Shown here piece after piece: positions 11,801 to 23,800 of a DNA stretch of 64,000 bases. Source of the DNA: Acridotheres tristis (lineage: Eukaryota > Chordata > Aves > Passeriformes > Sturnidae); the NCBI GenBank assembly GCA_037013685.1, contig CM072899.1, positions 496,001 through 560,000 on the forward strand. Direction: 5' to 3'. Below the pieces are notes generated by a model, which was not told where the DNA came from, did not search any database, and saw only the letters and a program-made list of their open reading frames with translations. Made by a program: the position numbers and the translations under genes. Numbering within the stretch: the first letter of the stretch is position 1; the number at the start of each line of letters is the position of its first letter.

Positions 11801-14800
11801 CTTCCCTGGGTGAGCCTGGCAGTGCTGGGGTCACCCATCACTGCACCAGGCACTGGGGTTTGTTCCTGCCCGCCCAGCCAGCAGCAGCTCCAGCCCCTCC
11901 TCTGTGTGTGCTGGGAGCCCTTCCAAGCCAAACCATTCTGTGATTGTGTGAGGAAAGCAGCAGAAGAAATCTCAGCTGGGCAGATTTCCCTGGAGCTCCC
12001 AGCACGAGTCCATGGAGAGATGGAGGCCAGCGTGTTGATGCTGCTGGTAGGAAATGGAGATGCTGAGGTGTGTCCCTGCAGGGACCTGCCTCACTCTGCT
12101 GTCACTGGCTCCCTGAAAGCTCACAGGGTGTCCTGGCACACCCAGAGCAGGGTGAGGGACCCATTGCCAGCCCGGTGTGTGCTCCACTCCCACCTCTGCT
12201 GGGGCAGAGGGAAGGAAGGCTGATGCTTCTTCCAGGTATGGATACAGGAAATTGCACATTTGAGACACAGCATTGCTATGTCCAAAATAAGGATGCTGGG
12301 TTATTCCCCAGCGTGGGATTTAATTATGTGCTGTGACAGTGAATTTAATTACAGCCCGTGCTGCATTGTCCTGGATGGAGGTTGGATGAAGAAGCTCTGG
12401 ATGGGAGCTCTTGTTTTGTCTTTAGAATAAATATTCTCTGTTGCCAGTCATCCATGCTGCTGCTTCCCACACTTTGTCAGCAGTGGCAGGATTTTTAATA
12501 AATTGCTAACTTGAAGACATTGCTGTCTCAGTGAGCAACTGTGGGTTTTAGGAGGAATGTGAGGCATAAAGGAGGCAGCTAAATTGTAGTTTGGGTTTTG
12601 TGGATGGTGCCAGGGAGCTGGAATGATGTTTTGGTGTTGTCTCCTGTAAGCACACAAATATAATTCCTCAGAGGACAGGCAAGTCCTTCAGCTGCTTGGA
12701 AGGGGCTCCATCATGCTCGGTGTGGGCACTGCTCCTTTGGAGGCTGGAGCCTCCCAGCCACGTCCCAGAGCCCCTGGCTGCCTGCAGCAGGGCCAGCTGT
12801 GGGGTTTTGTGTCTGGGAGCCAGTGGCTCTTTACCTGTGCTACCTGTGCAGGTGTACCCCAGGGAGCCCTGCCCCTGGCTCATGGCCTCTGTGGCTACTG
12901 GGTGGGACTTTGACCCTTCAGACTCCTTGCTTCAGGCTTTGCTTTAAGTCCAACTTCTAATGATCTCGATTAAACTTGCAGAGTATGCAGGTTGTCCCAT
13001 GGACTGCAGTTAGAAGATCTTTCAGTGTCAGGGGCTCCTCTCATCACCCAGCCTGGTGGAATGTTGTTTTCCCTGCCCACGTGCACAAAACTTCCTGGAG
13101 TTATTTGAGGAAATCTGGAAGAAACTGCTCAGTTTTGTTTTGGTTTGGTTTAGGGGAGGGAGGAGGGGGGTGTCTATACTTAGTTTAAACACATCTTCAA
13201 GCCATAATAAGTATTTCCTAGCCAAGAAGATTCCAGGGAGAGATTTGTGGTGTAATTGCAGGGAAGCAGGGCCAGCCCATCCCAGCACCTCCAGCTGCAG
13301 GGGAGCAGCAGGAGCTGGTTTGAGCTGCAGTGCTGGGCAGCTCCCCGTGCTCTGGCCCCTCCGTGCAGGGCTGTGTCCCTGCCCTGGGAGGCTGGTGGCT
13401 GCCTCTGCCTCGTCCTGCTGGCAAGGGAAGGGAAAACACAGGGACAATGGGATTTCAGCAGACAGGAGCGTGCCAGGAGTGTCTCCTCAGCTGGCTGAAC
13501 TTTGGCTGCTGCTGTTGTGAAACTGGAAACTTTATTATATAACTGTGGTGTAGCTATTTTGTAATGCCCTTTTTCAGAGATGCTTTGGGTGACTCAGTTC
13601 AGTCAGAATAGTGAAAATGAGCTACTGAGGAGAAGCTGGGGGAGGGTGGGTCATGGCCAAGGGAAATGTGAACCTGGGATACCAGAGCTGGGGAGCCCTG
13701 AGAGTCTTTGCTCTGAAATACCAATACTGGCTGGAAATCTCAGATCCAGCAGCAGATGTGTTTAATCACAGAGCAGCAGAGCGTTTCAGATCAAGAGAGA
13801 TGGACAGGTGATGCTGTGGGGCTGGAGACTGCCAGTCCAGGGAGCTGCAAACCCACAAATGGCTGCTGGATGATAGCCAGTCCCCAAACTGGGGGAGAGT
13901 GTTGTGTGTTATACCCAAATGGGGAGTTGGCTGGGGGCTGGGAATGAGTTCTACCGGTGGAAGGACAAAGCACTACTGCCTGTAATTTTAGATTGATCTG
14001 TTTTACAGGATAAATAAGTTAAATGATGTGAAACTCCTCCTCATGATCTCTGAAACCCAGGTTGGGTGGTCCATGGGCAAGCACCAACCTCAAATGAACA
14101 CACAGCAGTTCTGAAACTGCAGGAGACTGTCCTGCATATTCACATTTATGATTCCTCTGAAATGTGTTTTCCTTTTAGAACTGCATGTTTTGAGCATAAC
14201 AATCTCACCTCTTCTTGTTTTTGTCCTGCAGAGCAAGGAGATTGGTCTCCAGATGCACGAGGAGCTGCAGAAGGTCACCAATGAGCTGTACACGGTGAGC
14301 TGGGGCTGATGCCCCATTCCTGCTGGGCACAGGAACTGGCAGAGCCCCTGAGGAGGCTGTGCCTGGCTCCTGCAGCCTGGCCCTTCCCTCCCTGCATCCT
14401 CGGCTGCTCGCTGGGGTGGTGGCAGTGCTGGCATGTCCCGAGGCCAAGGGCTGGCTCTCAGCTGCTTCCCTTGGCCGTGCTGGGGGTGCTGGGGGTGGTC
14501 CAGGGTGCTCCCTGTGCCTGTGATGCTCCCACTGCCGGGGCTCCCACACCTCTGTTACCTTTTGGCCCTGCCCAGGCTCTGAGCTGTGCTGATCATTCAG
14601 ACACCTCCCTGCTCCTGTGAGCCGTGCCTGGGGCATGGCTGGACATCACCTTCTGCCTGGGAGGGGCTCAGCTCTGTCTGTGCCCTGAGGAGCAGCTGGG
14701 CTGCAGAGCTGGCTGTGCCCCCCAGTGACACCATGTGTTAGTCAGGACATGCCTCTCCAAGCAGGTTTTCATTGCAGGCTACTAAAAGTCTTTGTGTTGC

Positions 14801-17800
14801 TGCTGCCTCTTGCCCTGTAGCAAGTGGTTTTTAAAAAATTTATTTTATTTGTGGTTTAGGAGCAACAAAACCATATAAAGTCTGCCTTTTGTTGGCAAAT
14901 TGAGATATAATATATTTGCTTTCTTTTCTTGTATCTGTAACTGGTACATAAATAATACTGCAGTAGGTTTATTTCTAAGCAATCATTCTATTTCATCTTT
15001 TTGAAAAACAGGCCTAAACAACATAGCATGAATGATTGTGTTTGAAATTTCTGCCATAAATCTCCTCTTAACAGGTTTGTTCCTGCATTGGCTGTTGAAG
15101 GATTTGATTGTTGTGAGACCTGCAGTGTGGGTGGACAGCAGATCAGATTAAAAAGCTTGTGTGAGATTTGGGAGTGCATTGTTGATGGTTGAATGTCACA
15201 AGCTGTGTTAGGGGTGGTGACTAATTAAGATTAATTACAGCAGCAGCACGACAGATGCAAACCAAGGAAAGGCTGACAGGGGCTGGGCTGACCTGGACTG
15301 CTCTGACCAGTGTGCTCTGAGCCCAGCCAGGGGCCAGGGCCGTCCCCCAGGGACACACTGGGGTCACTGGGGGGCTCACAGTGCCCAGGGAGGAGCACAC
15401 TGGGCAATTCTGCTCGTCCTCACACAACTGAGATTCCTCCCATCCACTGCTGTGCTCCCTGTGCTGAGCAGAAGGGGCTGGAATGGTGAAGCAGACTGGT
15501 TGGAATGGTGAAACTGGAGCAGCTGGAGGAGCTGTGTGTGTGTTCAGCCCTGCTGCTGGGATAACAGACTGGCTGTGTCACCCCTGGAGCCAGGCAGGAG
15601 CAGGGCAGGGACACACGGGCTTCGAAAGCACGAAATAAAATCCTGTGGGCACTCAGGGTCACCTCACGTGGGCTCGGTGCCAGCAGCTCCTGCTGGTCAC
15701 AGAGTGGTGCCCGGGGGTCCCCTGGCTCAGGGGTGCTGGGGACACCTTTGGGGCTGAGCTGTTGTGTCCTGGGCAGCACAGGAGCTGTGGCTGCTGGCAA
15801 AGCCAGGCTCAGGAGCAGGGCCTGGCTCACAGGACACCAGGCTGCTGCTTCTGCAGAAATGTCCCTTGGCTGCTGTCAGCACTGGGAAGTCGATTTTCCT
15901 GCCTCTGGCCAGGCCTTTACCACAGCTCATCCATGCCCTGGCAAGGCTGCTTTTTAAGCCTCTCTGAGGGGAATTCTGTGCACTGGGCGGAAACTACAGC
16001 TTTTTTCAGGCTGCTCAGGCATTCACTGTCTCAAACTGAAGCCAAAACAACCACATTGATTTTAACTCGGCCTTGTGGCTGCTCTGATGCAAGTCCCCCT
16101 GTGGACTCTGTATGCAGAGAACCAAAGCCACACTGATTTTAATCAAAACAGAAGTGATGACTTTCATTCTGAAGTGGAGATGCTTGTGAATGGTTTTGTG
16201 CAGAAATAGTTCAGCTGTGAATTGAAGGCAGCTTTGTTCCTTTGGTTGCTCCTTATGGATTCCAGCAGAGAGGCACCAGCTGGAGCTGCTGAAGGTAAAG
16301 GCTGAGGGGACCTGAGCCTGTGCCTGACACGGCCACCCCATTTCTGCTCTGGCTCCTCTGCTGGGTCAGAGCCTTGGGGATGAGCTGTGGAGGAGAACAA
16401 AGCCCTTGGAGCTGCACACTGCCAGCAGTGCCATTTACAGGCAGTATTTTGGCAACAGCCTTTATCCAGAACATGTAATTAATATGGAAAACACAGCTCG
16501 TGTTGTTAAATAACTAATGAACATTGGAACATATTTTTCCTCCTTGGCTGCAGCTAATGAACTGATTTGCAGGAAGGATCCCTGGGACACAGCTGTGGCA
16601 GTTTGTCTTTGTGTCACAGCAATGCAGGCCAGGGACAGTGGGATTTGATTGCAGGCACCGAGATGGCACCAGGGAATTGCAGATCAGGGGCTGATTGCTG
16701 CACTGCAGCTTGGCCCCGGCCAAAATTAAGGGAGGCATTAAACAGAAATATCCTGTGAATTTCCAGGAGGGAGCTGTGTGGCAGGGCAGCTGGTGAGGAG
16801 CACAGTGAGCTGTTTAAGGTGTCTGTTTTGGTTGGGTAACTGTCCCACGACCTTTAGACTTCACAAAAATCCTGCAGTTTAGACCTCTGTTACTCGTTGG
16901 ACTTCTCTGTCATGTTGTGTCAGGGCCTGAGTGCTGCAGAAACCTTTCCCCTTACTGCCTGAAGCCCTGGCATGCAGCACTCGGCTTTTTCACTTCCCTC
17001 TGTGTGTTCCACAAAAAGATGTAGGTGGTGACGATGAGGAGGGCTCAGTGGAACCCTCTGGTCTTTCTCTTTAAGAAAACCCCAGGAATCATCTGGTTTA
17101 TGTGTGTCCTGTGACATTCACTGCAGAAAAGGCAGTTTGAAATACGTGGCTGGAATCTGTGCTAAGGATTTGCAGGGTTTGGAAATGCAGCAGGAGCCTT
17201 TGCTCACTGCCCCTTGCCTGTGCCTGCAGTGGGATGGGATGGGATGGGGTGGGATGTCTCTGCAGTGGGGTGGGATGGGATGGGATGGGATGGGATGTCC
17301 CTGCAGTGGAGTGGGATGGGATGGGATGGAATGGGGTGGGGTGGGATGGGATGTCCCTGCAGTGGCAGGTTTGTGGATGCAGCACTGGGAGCCTGCAGCA
17401 GCTGAGGGTTGTGCTTGGCAGGAGGAGGGATCATGTGGCTCAGCCTGACCTGCTCCAAGTCAAACACTCCTGCTGACAGCTGCAGCTGAGGAAACTCTGT
17501 GTTTTCTTCATTAAGCCGTGTGTAAAAATGCCCTGCATTTGTGGGTTCCTGCTCTGTGTTAACCCTTGGGCCTCAGGCAGCCCATCCCAGTGTGTCCCAG
17601 TATGTCCCAGTGTGTCCCAGGCTGCAGGTCCCAGCCCTGCTGAGGCTGAAGGCACTGAGCAGTTGTGCACTGTGGGCTGTGTCAAGGCAATATGAAATAA
17701 ATCATCCACATCCCAAAGGGAGATGATAGAAGGGGACAGTGTGACTAAAGGCATAAAGAGAGAGGAGCAGATGTGTCCCTCTTGCCAGCTCTGTTAAAAT

Positions 17801-20800
17801 GATGCAGCGTGCCCTTTGGGCTCTTGTTTCTGAAAGGGAAGGTTGTGGTGGAAGTTTTGCCTGTGAGTGTTCCAGGATCAGCATCATCTCTCCTGGCACT
17901 GCAGTGAGAAGGACAAGGAGCTGCTGCACCTCTCCTGGCACTGCCTGTGCCTGCTGGCAGCAGCAAGGGGGGCAGCAGGTGGTGACAGGAGACAAACCCC
18001 ATTTCTGCCTGGGAACTGCAGCTGCTCCACTTCTGGATGGTTCTGCTGTCTGAATGGCAGAGCAGGGGGTGTGTGATGGCTCAGCAAGTCCCAGGGCAGG
18101 AGCAGAGGGGTTAGGTCAGAAGGGAGTTCAGGGTGACTGTGGCCTCCCTCACAGACCCTTATCCCAAGTGCAGAACTCTGAGGTTGTTCCTTATTTCCCT
18201 GTTGGAGGGCTGGATCACGTCCCCACAGTGGGACCGAGTGTCACCACAGTTCTTACACCAGCCTGGGGCCTCTAGAAAGAGGGCTGGGGTGGGGTGAATC
18301 TCTCAGGCTTTCCTCCCCACTTTGTCCCTTAGTGCCCCAGTGCCCCCTTGCCCTGCCCAGGGCTGCTGCTGTGTCGTGCTGTGGCTCACCAGGAGCAGGT
18401 GGCTCATGACCTCCTGTGCCTGCAGGTGATGAAGACCTACCACATGTACCATGCAGAGAGCATCAGTGCTGAGAGCAAGCTGAAGGAGGCAGAGAAGCAG
18501 GAGGAAAAGCAGTTCAACAAGTCGGGGGACATGAGTGTGAACCTGCTGCGACACGAGGAGCGGCCACAGCGGCGCAGCTCCGTCAAGAAAATTGAGAAGA
18601 TGAAGGAGAAGGTGGGTGAGAGGGAAGGAGGAGGAGCTGGGCTGGGGCTCCCTGAGGCAGCAGGGGGGTGGCTCCAGCCTTGTCTCTGTCTGTGAGGCCG
18701 TTCCTGTGTCCTGGGGAGGGTTTGGGAAGGCTGGTGTGCATGTTCTGCAGGGACACCATCACAAGGGTGGAGAAGGGCCAGGAGCAGCTCCTGGAGCAGG
18801 ATTGACTCAGAGGGAGGATGGCAGGACAGGGATGGGCAGTGCAGCCCCGGACAGGGTGCTAGACCTGCACAGGAGCCACGGGGCCACCCGTGGCCCCTTC
18901 CTGGCTGTGACTCTGCAGGGAGAGCTGAGACAGGCAGCTGGAGGGGCCTTGGATGGCTCCTGGGACAGGGAGGGGTGGTGGGCACCTGGCTGTGCCAGCT
19001 GGGACCTGAGAGGCCCCAGGGAGGGCAGGGCTCCAGGACTGGTGTGGTGATGGATCCTGGTGTGGACACCAGCCCCTGCTCTGGGAGACTGGAGTTTGTC
19101 TGTGGTGTGTTCTTTAAAGATGTGCTTTTAAAAATGAGCAACAGCCTTGGGTTCACTCAGGCACTGACTCCTGGTTGTGAAAAAATAGCTGGATCTATAA
19201 AATACCAGTGTTCTTCCTCTGTAGAGTGTCTGGGAGTGAGAGTGCACTATTTAGATGGATTTGCTAAGCAAAACACTTTGTGCCATTCTGGCCTCAGCAA
19301 ATCTCCCAGGTCTCAGGATCTCCTCAAGTTTTTATGTTAATTTTGGAGAAAAGGAGAGAGCTTCCCCAGCAGGATGCAGTTGCTTCCTGGTGCACCCAGC
19401 CCTGGGACATTTCTAACTGTGAACTTCTCAGAAGGGTTAATCTTTTGATTCAGCCTTCAGAGCAGGGATCTGCCTGAGCAGATGTCCCAGATCTGGAGCA
19501 CATCTGCTTTCCTACAGTTTTGAATTCTGGGTCCTGTTCTGAGTTGTGTAGCTTGGGCCTCTGGGCCAGATTCCACTTTGATACAGCTGCACACATCTGG
19601 AGCAAGTCCAAACATATGTCAGCATTTCTGGGGGGAAAATTTGGCCCTCTGGTTTTGACTGATGCCAAAATCCCCAGCAGCAGCTGTGCTCAGAGTTCCG
19701 AGTAGCTCTGGGCAGGGTGCACTCATCGTGGCTGGCTGACAGTGTGAGGGCTGCTCAGATGGGATCTCCTCCACCCTGGCAAGGTCCCTGTTTTCATACC
19801 AGACACCAACTTTGGTAATTACCTCGTCACAGCCAGGCTGCAGGGTGCCGTGGGGCTCTGTGGCAGGAGAAACTGTGCCAATGCCATCCTGTTTGTGCTC
19901 TGACACTCCATTCTGCTTTTTCAGAGACAAGCCAAGTATTCTGAGAACAAGCTGAAGTGTACAAAAGCCAGGAACGACTACCTGCTGAACCTGGCAGCCA
20001 CCAACGCCGCCGTCAGCAAATATTACATCCACGATGTGTCCGACCTCATCGACGTGAGTCTGCCTGTGCCAGAGCCTGCCTGAGCTCTGAGCTGCCCTGC
20101 TGTGCCCTGCCCTCCTGTGCTGCTGAACGGCTGTCTGGGGGGCTTTAGGGTATTCTTTACTGGGGCTGAAGGTGTCCTGTGCATTGGATTTGCCTTGGGG
20201 TGAGCCAGGTGATGCTGAGCTTTCTTCTTGGCCCTTTGGTCAGTCTGTGTTTGAGACAGGGAATGCTTCCCAAGGTCACACACGGCCTTGGTTTTGGTGC
20301 TGGAACAGAGGGGTTTTTCTTTCTGCTATTTGGTGCCTTTGGTGGTGGTTCAGGACTGGAGGCAGTGCTGTCCTGGCTGGGGAAGGCACCTGCAGGGCTC
20401 TGTCCTGGTGCTCCTTGCAGGGAATAGCTGCGGGCAGGAGCTGAGCCCTGGGGACTCCTGCAGACTGCTGGGAGGTGATTGAGAGAAGGGATTCACCCAG
20501 AGAAGGGATTTCTGCTTCTTCCTTTAACGGGCATCCCACAGCGTGTAGATTGCACAGTGCAGGTTTTTCCTGCTGGAGTTGCCTCAGTAAGTGCATAAAT
20601 AGCTGAGCTTGAGGCACTGAGTTACCATCATTACCTGAATGTACAATTTAAAAAGCTGCTTAAGTGTTTACGTCCTTTCCTAGCTCATTAGCATGTGGTT
20701 GCACTTCTGAGAATTAAAGTAAGTCTGATGCAAAACCCCTGATGACTTCAAGATTTTGATATATGATAAAATACTTTTCATTATGTCCCTTTTGTTCTCT

Positions 20801-23800
20801 TTGTTATTGAAGATGTGTTAAAAAACAAATAAGTTGATTGTGGAGACATTTGAATGATGAGGTGTGAGAGCATCTTGATTTCTCTGCAGGCCTTCTGCTT
20901 TTGTGGTGTATATTCCCTCTTTCTTTTGTTTAATTATTTTTTAAGCAAGAATGACTTACTTCTGTGGAGTTTTTTTAACTTTGATTTTCTGGAGATTTGC
21001 TGAGTTCCATTTTAGCTCTGTCTGTTTATGTTATTCTTCCCAAGTTTTATTTCCTCCCTGACACTTCCACTGGAGTCAGCAGATGGCATTTCTCCTGCAC
21101 TCCAGGATCCCTTCAGGGACTTCAGCTAAAGCATCTTTATCGTGGAGCAGTGAAATCTCCCCGATTATAAATTCTATTCACCAAAGGAGCAAAGTCTTGG
21201 ATGTGTGAGCTGAGGCTGTCGTGTATCCTCAAAGGCAGAGCAGTTTATCTGAGCAGGCTTTTTTACGAGCTCGGTGTATTTTGCAGGGGTGAGGCAAGGA
21301 GGGCTCCAGGAGGGATGAGCCCAGTGGTGCTGGAGGGCTCTGTGCAGGACAGCAGGGCCCTTTGGGGACAGCAGAGCCCTCTGGGGACAGCAGGGCCCTC
21401 TGGGGACAGCAGGGCCCTCTGGGGACAGCTGGGCCCTTTGGGGACAGCAGAGCCCTCTGGGGACAGCAGGGCCCTCTGGGGACAGCAGGGCCCTCTGGGG
21501 ACAGCAGAGGCCTTTGGGGACAGCAGGGCCCTCTGGGGACAGCAGAGCCCTTTGGGAACAGCAGGGCCCTTTGGGGACAGCAGAGCCTTTGGGGACAGCA
21601 GGGCCCTTTGGGGACAGCAGAGCCCTTTGGGGACAGCAGGGCCCTTTGGGGACAGCAGGGCCCTTTGGGGACAGCAGAGCCCTTTGGGGACAGCAGGGCC
21701 CTTTGGGGACAGCTGGGCCCTTTGGGGACAGCAGAGCCCTTTGGGGACAGCAGGGCCCTTTGGGGACAGCAGGGCCCTTTGGGGACAGCAGAGCCCTTTG
21801 GGGACAGCAGGGCCCTTTGGGGACAGCAGGGCCCTTTGGGGACAGCAGGGCCCTTTGGGGACAGCAGGGCCCTCTGGGGACAGCAGGGCCCTTTGGGGAC
21901 AGCAGGGCCCTCTGGGGACAGCAGGGCCCTCTGGGGACAGCAGGGCCCTTTGGGGACAGCAGGGCCCTTTGGGGACAGCAGGGCCCTCTGGGGACAGCAG
22001 GGCCCTTTGGGGACAGCAGGGCCCTTTGGGGACAGCAGAGCCCTTTGGGGACAGCAGGGCCCTTTGGGGACAGCAGAGCCCTTTGGGGACAGCAGAGCCC
22101 TTTGGGGACAGCAGGGCCCTTTGGGGACAGCTGGGCCCTTTGGGGACAGCAGGGCCCTTTGGGGACAGCAGGGCCCTTTGGGGACAGCAGAGCCCTTTGG
22201 GGACAGCAGGGCCCTTTGGGGACAGCTGGGCCCTTTGGGGACAGCAGGGCCCTTTGGGGACAGCAGGGCCCTCTGGGGACAGCAGGGCCCTTTGGGGACA
22301 GCAGAGCCCTTTGGGGACAGCAGGGCCCTTTGGGGACAGCAGGGCCCTTTGGGGACAGCAGGGCCCTTTGGGGACAGCAGGGCCCTTTGGGGACAGCAGG
22401 GCCCTTTGGGGACAGCAGGGCCCAGCTGGCTGCCCTGGCTCCTGCCCCCTGCTCCAGTCGGGAATGGTGAGGGGTGCACGGGCTGGGACACGGGGGGGTC
22501 ACACGGCCTCCATGTCCAGCTCTGATTCAGCTGCTGATTTCACACGAACCTGACCCTGCACAGCCACTTCACCCCAAATTCCCCGTGTTTCCCCAAACCC
22601 CAGTGCCTCAGGGGCATCTCCTGGGCACAGCCTGGGCATCTCTGCCTGGGGACAAAGCCGTGCTGCTCTGGGAGGGTGGGAGCCCTCCCGGGCTGTGGCT
22701 GATGACAGCTAAAGCCCATCAGAGGAGCTGTCTGCCCCGGGTCTCCAGTGGCCTTGTGTTTTGTCCTGGAAGGGAAGGGAAGAATACAGACACAGATCAA
22801 ATTAGCCTTGGGCTGGCTGTGCCCCTTGGGGCCTCCTCCTCCTCCTCGGGTGACACGTGCATCTCTTTAAACGCTGGGCTTCTCTCCTTTCTGTCATTAA
22901 CTCTGTCACCAAGTTAATCTTTTTGGCCATGTATGTGAAGAGGAGATAAAGCTCCTTATCCATCCCTCTGGAGTTCTGTGGGAAATGGCTGCAAGGTAGT
23001 TTGAAGTGGTCACATGAAAGATATCACTGGATTGAGCAGAGAAAATGGAACAGTCAGTGACCATACAAACTGATCTGCCAAAACGTGTGCAGCCCCTCTG
23101 AGTCCTCCTCCAACAGCAGCTTCCCTCAGGATTAGTGTTTGCTGAATGTGAGACAAACAAGGAGGGGAACTCTGAGGAAATTCAGCATTACATGGAGCTG
23201 TCAAATTGCTTGGTCCCTGGAAAAATTAGCTGAGTCAAGTTAGGGAGCAGAAACAGCAGTTGAAATAGTTATGCCCAAAATCCTCAGTTGGCTTTACTGG
23301 CCTGGTTGAACAGGGCTTGGAGCAACCTAGGCTAGTAGAAGGTGTCCCTGATCATGGCAGGGTAGTTGAAATTGGATAATCTTTAAGGTCTCTCCCAACC
23401 CAAACCATTCTGGGATTCTGTGATTTACTTGCTGCTCAGCACAGCTCTGGGTTTTGAGGCAGCATCAAGAAAGTAGAGGCCGGAAATTAAAATAGGCATA
23501 TAATTATTATATATCGTGCATATAATTAAAAATAATGCAGAATATTAAACAAAGAAAAAAGGGCAGAAAAGAGGGAACAGAGCAGAGTGAATGAGTTGGG
23601 CTCTTGGTTTGCAGGCAGTGCTGGTCCTGTGGAGCAGGGGGTGTTACTGCTCTGCCTGGGAGGTGAAGGGGGAGCTGACAGGGCACCCAGGTGCTCAGGT
23701 GTTACTCCAGGGCTCCACTCGCTCAGGTGAGGCGTGGGCCTGGCCCGTGTGCAGGTTCAGCCTCCCAGACAGCAGAGACACTCGAAGCTGCTGGAGCCAC

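Noticed and set aside
21174..22553. Open frames of 387-450 codons on both strands
   Set aside because: They are translations of the 19-bp array, repeating every 19 residues in all frames. No start context, splice signal or known protein supports them.
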